Shown here: piece by piece, positions 59,334-64,000 of the stretch | Layout: each line of letters starts with the position of its first letter | Numbering within the stretch: the first letter of the stretch is position 1 | Assembly: GCA_963930775.1 (NCBI GenBank) | Contig: OZ005691.1 | Location: forward strand, 9,731,000-9,794,999 | Length of the DNA: 64,000 nt | From: Cliona cf. orientalis | Taxonomy: Eukaryota; Porifera; Demospongiae; Clionaida; Clionaidae | Reading direction: 5' to 3' | Notes under the pieces: model-generated | Told to the model about the DNA's origin: nothing | What the model saw: only the letters and a program-made list of their open reading frames with translations | Database searches by the model: none | Program-made: the position numbers and the translations under genes

Positions 59334-62300
59334 ATGAGCTCCACTCTAATAATTTGTCTTATCTTCATGACATTTCAGTCAATACTGGTGAATTGCTACT
59401 CGTCAGGAGTACTGTCACAATCCTGTGATACACTTTCACCAAACTCAAGTTACCACAGAGAACTGGAACAGATGAATAATGTACCCTTTGAAATCGACAC
59501 TAGTGTGTTTAGAAGTCCATTCACTGATGAACTGCACTACAGCCCTAATTCAACCTACTGGAGTAAGCCAAAATTTATATCGCTTTGAGCTCAGCATGCA
59601 GCTGCAGAGTATGAGGAGTAGTATTCTCTAAATTTTCTCACTTGCAGTCACGCTCAGACCAAAAAGATGTTCCATATCCTTTCAAGGGTTTCTGATCCAG
59701 GCTACACTGGCTGAGGATAACTCAACCATTGTGGGGTCATTTGCTTCGCCAAGTCATGGAGATGACTATCAACTTAGTTCATGCCCAATACAAGAGGTAC
59801 ATCAATATTATAATCATTGTTCCAAGAATTCAGCATTAGAATACAATTATATAGCTACGTGATGTAGCACAAGATGAGTGGCTTAGCTATATGATAATAT
59901 AGTAATTACTTTTCCTTTAGGGCACAGTGACTCATTCATCAGACTCAGACAAGACATCGGTCAGTATTTTATGGACATCACCACCTGCTTCTACTGGGAG
60001 CATCAAGTTTAGGTAATCAGAAAAATTAATATTATTACTGATTAATAATTATCATTTTGGTATTAATTTTAAGTTTTACTGTTGTGCTATCAAACAATGT
60101 GTACTGGACTGATCAGGTGACAGCTGTACTGGTTGAAAGACGTAAGCCTTGCTCTTCGATTATTATAATATTATATCCTTTGCACGATTAAAATGTTCAT
60201 AGAATGTCCCGTGCCACTCTTTTGGGATAACACAAGCAGCTCCTGTGTCACTCAGTGCCCACTTTTCACATTTGGCAACCACACACTAGCACATTGTCAG
60301 CCATGTAAGTAGCTAGTATAGCTAATTTAACTTTAAATCTGTGGGATTAGCACAATTTTTGAATATTATCCTATGCAGTTCCCAGTATCTTACATAAACA
60401 TGTGCAAGCTGATGCCACAGCCTATTATGGTAGTATTGAAATTGGAGCTCCACTGGGGACAGATATCTTCAAATTTAGGATAGTCATTAATGTCAGCAAT
60501 TTTGGAAATGACCTCGATGCCATTGTAACTAGCTTGGTACGTAGCAACCTCGTTGAGAAGACATTCAGTTTCAGTGATGGTCACAACCAGAGAACATTTT
60601 CCATTGCCTTCAATGGAGGTATTGACGTGGTGAATGCATCACGAGTGTTCCCGGAAATCAGGCTCATTGACAACAGACTGGTAGTGTTTGAAGACACAGT
60701 CATCTACCAAGAGCCACCCTCGACCAATTCCGAGTTGGAGCTACCTATAACACATAATTTTGATTTAAACTTGATTGTCATCGGAAGAGGTTCTGTTGCT
60801 ATTCAGCAGTTCTTTCCATTTGCCGTTGGCACCGTAGCACTGACTCTACCATCCGGTGAGAGCCAAATGTTTAACAACAGTTTTGCACCAGGGAATGCTA
60901 ATTTCGGGGACCTTAATTGCTCCCAAATCAACGGTTGTGAGCCTAACCCTTGTCAGAATGATGCTGAATGCACAAATAATGACTTCTTTGAGTGCTTCTG
61001 CAATGAAAGCTGGATGACAGAACAATGTGAAGCCATCTTGGACTATTGTGCCTCAGATATGCCTATCCATGGACTATGCAATGAAGACTCAGGGCCAGGC
61101 ACTGTTGGCTGTATTGATGAAAGTCCAATGTATTCATGCACATGTGTTACTGGTTTCACAGGATATAATTGCTCTGAAGATATTGATGAATGTGATCCTA
61201 ATCCCTGTCAAAATGGAGCAGGCTGCACAAACCTCTTGCACGGATCATTCGAGTGTTCTTGTAATGTTGGATGGACTGGTGAATTGTGTAATGTAGATAT
61301 TGACTACTGTGCATCTGATTCATCTTTCCATGGCCCTTGTGACGATATTGGGGCCACAAAGTGTACTGACAGCAATTCAACTTACTTTTGCACCTGTGCA
61401 TCTGGATTCACTGGCTATAACTGTTCAGAAGATATCAATGAATGTGATCCTAATCCGTGTCAAAATGGTGCAGTTTGTATAAACCTGTTACATGGCTCAT
61501 TTGAATGTTCTTGTAATGTTGGATGGACTGGTGAACTATGTGAGGTTGACATTGACTACTGTGCATCTAATTCATCTCTTCATGGGCCTTGTGACGATAT
61601 TGGAGCCACCAATTGTACTGACAGCAACTCAACATACTTTTGCACCTGTGCATCTGGATTCACAGGCTATGACTGCTCAGAAGATAATAACGAATGTGAT
61701 CCTAACCCTTGTCAAAATGGAGCAGTTTGCTCAAACTTCTTACATGGCTCATTTGAGTGCTCTTGTAACATCGGATGGACTGGTGCACTATGTGATATAG
61801 ATATTGACTACTGTGCATCTGATTCATCTCTTCACGGCCCTTGTGACGATAATGGAACCACCAACTGTACTGATAGCAATTCAACCTATTTATGCACCTG
61901 TTCTACTGGGTTCACAGGCTACGACTGCTCTGAAGACATCAATGAATGTGAACTCAATCCTTGTCAAAATGGAGCAGTTTGCACAAACCTCTTACATGGA
62001 TTATTTGAGTGTTCTTGTAATGTTGGATGGACTGGTGAATTATGTGAGATCAATATCGACTATTGTGCATCTGACTCATCCCTCCATGGACCTTGTGATG
62101 ATATCGGAGCAACTACTTGCACAGATGGAAATTCAACCTACGAGTGTTCCTGTGCTGTCGGGTTCACTGGCTATAATTGTTCAGAAGATATTGACGAATG
62201 TGATCCAAATCCTTGCCAGAATAGCATAAATTGTACAAATCTTCCGTATGGGTCATTAAATTTTGAGTGTCACTGTTATCCTGGATGGACTGGTCAGCTT

Positions 62301-64000
62301 TGTGACATAGATATTGACTACTGTGCTTTTGACTTGACTCCTAATGGCCCTTGTCATGCTCTTGGAGCAAGCAATTGTACAGATGGAAATTCAACGTACT
62401 CATGTACATGTGCTGTTGGTTTTACTGGCTACAACTGCTCAGAAGACATCAGTGAATATACCACAGATAGGATCTGGTGTCAGTCAGATATTGACGATAC
62501 ATGGGGTATTGAATGGCCTATCACTTTAAACAGCTCAAGTACATCCCAGCCATGTCCAGGAATGAATACCACAGGTAAAAAATTAATTATTCTGTAGTGT
62601 ATTTCTCATCTAAACTAAACATAATTTTCCAATTAACAGGATTTGCCAATCGTTACTGTGACGGGGATGGTTACTGGAGGGAGGTTGATGTAATGGGTTG
62701 CTCATCAGTAGAGATCATGGAACTTCAAAATCAAGTGAATTACCTATATACTTATATACAGTAATTTAGCACAATGGCCATAATAATAGTGTATGCCTAT
62801 TACTTAGTTTAAAGTGTATACCATTTCATTGGTCCTCTAAATTGCATATACAGGCTGAGATCATTTTTTTAAGTTCTGAGGAGCAGGTGACAGAAATTGC
62901 TGAGCTTACGCAGCAGCTTGCTCAAGCCACTCAGCCAGGCAATCTGTCACTGTTACCCCACGATCTTCAAACATCCAGCGAAATACTCTCTACAATAGTG
63001 GGTGTTCTAGAGACAAACAATATAACCAGCAATGTAAGGATTATCATAGCAAATGAAGATGTTTAAATACTAACATGTGTTCACAACAATCTCTCTACCC
63101 TGTGTACAGAATGTGATCGATGTTTTCAACAATGTTTTGGATGACAGCAACAGAGAGGGATGGAGAGTTTTACAAACAGTAAGCACCTCTGCTCACAAAT
63201 TTTGACCTTTTTAGGAAATGTACGAGACATTATTTGCTCTATATAGAATGGTATGATGATGGCAAGTGAGATGTTACTCCAAAGTGCTGAACAGTATGCA
63301 TTTCTGGTGGCCATGTCAGCAAATATGACTGAGGAGGAGGGAGGAGTGCATGTGTTCAGACAATCACGACAAAACATTGGTATGTGACCATGTGACCATC
63401 AATAGTGAAAATATTATCCAGCTTTCACAAATTTTTCATTGTCCACCCTCCATTCCAATGCATGATAACAAATTTCAATTCCATTCCACAGCAATCACTG
63501 GCAGACAATACAACAGGCCACCATCAGCTGATATTCATTTCCCCAATCCTTCTGACCTGATCAATTTCACCAATAGTGATAATAATATATCAAACATTAG
63601 AATTCCACATATTCCAATCGGGGAAAGATTTAAAGAGTCGAAGGAAGGTGGTAAGTCATGTAGCTGGGGGAATATCAATCGTAAATTTAATATCTTAATT
63701 TTATATAGAGAACCTTCCTGTTTCATTCACCCTTTTACGAAATCTCCCCGTTAGTAATGCCTTCTCCAACACACAAACTCAAGCAAGCAACTGTTCTACT
63801 ACTGAAAATAATATGTTGGAGACCAATGCACAATATGTGGCACAAACTGTGACCTCAGATGTGATTATTGGTCAAGTTGGAGCAACAAGAAGGGGTTGGA
63901 ATTCACCATCTTTGCAGACTAATCCCATCGGCTTAAACTTTACCTTTGAAACAACTCAAAAGAACATCTCTGACTACCACTATCATTGTGTCTACTGGAG
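59334..64000 (+). CDS. AG2: Reeler-EGF adhesion GPCR, cut by window end
   Basis: Exons 59334-59562, 59648-59796, 59921-60012, 60074-60141, 60203-60304, 60379-62574, 62640-62734, 62854-63033, 63110-63178, 63247-63379, 63492-63650, 63709 to beyond 64000. Order: signal peptide, diverged Reeler (SFQGFLIQAT, GTVTHSSDSD), Cys linker (TQCPLFTFGNHT), DomX, 12 EGF repeats in about five and a half two-repeat units, HormR (RIWCQSDIDD, YCDGDGYW), GAIN, and the first GPS Cys (HCVYW); the 7TM part lies outside. Exon 6 fuses DomX, EGF and the start of HormR, which are separate exons in AG1. A donor (CCG|GTGAGA, 60856) and the ancestral acceptor (62466) lie inside it, in frame, 1611 bp apart, so the EGF array may be spliced out in some transcripts. 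From HormR on it closely matches AG1. Confidence 0.85.
61180..62450 (+). repeat. Tandem 252-bp EGF-pair units in AG2
   Basis: About five copies of an 84-codon unit that encodes two EGF repeats: one of NECDPNPCQNGA type and one of DYCASDSSLHGPC type ending FTGYNCSEDI. Units are close enough at DNA level to suggest recent duplication and possible copy-number variation. Confidence 0.85.

Noticed and set aside
61180-62450. CRISPR-like or satellite reading of the regular 252-bp units
   Set aside because: The units are coding EGF pairs in one open frame in a eukaryotic gene; there is no short-repeat and spacer structure.

Overview
The window is eukaryotic and most likely from a sponge (demosponge type). 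It is AT-rich, has many short GT-AG introns, carries many small inverted-repeat transposons, and holds metazoan extracellular modules (Reeler, EGF, HormR, GAIN/GPS, 7TM). The species is inference. Every gene I can support is on the + strand.

The window is one tandem receptor locus. Its basic gene, here called RX, has nine exons: signal peptide and Reeler domain (exons 1-4), a Cys-rich linker (exon 5), an unrecognised domain here called DomX (exon 6), one very large exon of EGF repeats (exon 7), a transmembrane segment (exon 8) and a short conserved tail (exon 9). RX copies lie at 231-9748 (RX1, damaged), 23476-28301 (RX2, one frameshift), 29609-30745 (clear pseudogene), 31516-36435 (RX3, intact, 1213 aa), 37146-41851 (RX4, intact, 1102 aa), 45149-50180 (RX5, intact, 983 aa) and 53693-59005 (RX6, intact, 1017 aa). 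EGF number varies: 19, 18, 19, 16, 13 and 14 in the six main copies. For the intact copies my exon lengths sum to a multiple of three.

Two adhesion-GPCR genes share the same N-terminal modules. AG1 (12369-21872, 1734 aa, 27 exons) is a chimera: RX-type 5' exons joined to a GPCR half (second linker, second DomX, HormR, GAIN, GPS, 7TM). A GPCR-type 5' flank lies in front of it and orphan RX tail exons lie behind it. AG2 (59334 to beyond 64000) looks like the unmixed GPCR gene, with an in-frame EGF array bounded by usable splice sites.

Between genes lie conserved flanks of two types (A and B), three truncated gene relics that share the same remnant, a 9-bp-unit minisatellite (1206-2385), two copies of a hairpin-bearing element (2454-5760 split or longer; 42248-43520 flanked by a 158-bp duplication), several TA-flanked MITEs, and one young Ty3/gypsy-type LTR element (50300-53217).

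The pattern of tandem copies, variable EGF arrays, pseudogenes, exchange between single-pass and 7TM receptors, and uniformly symmetric 1-1 exons suggests a fast-evolving cell-surface recognition or adhesion locus. That role is inference.
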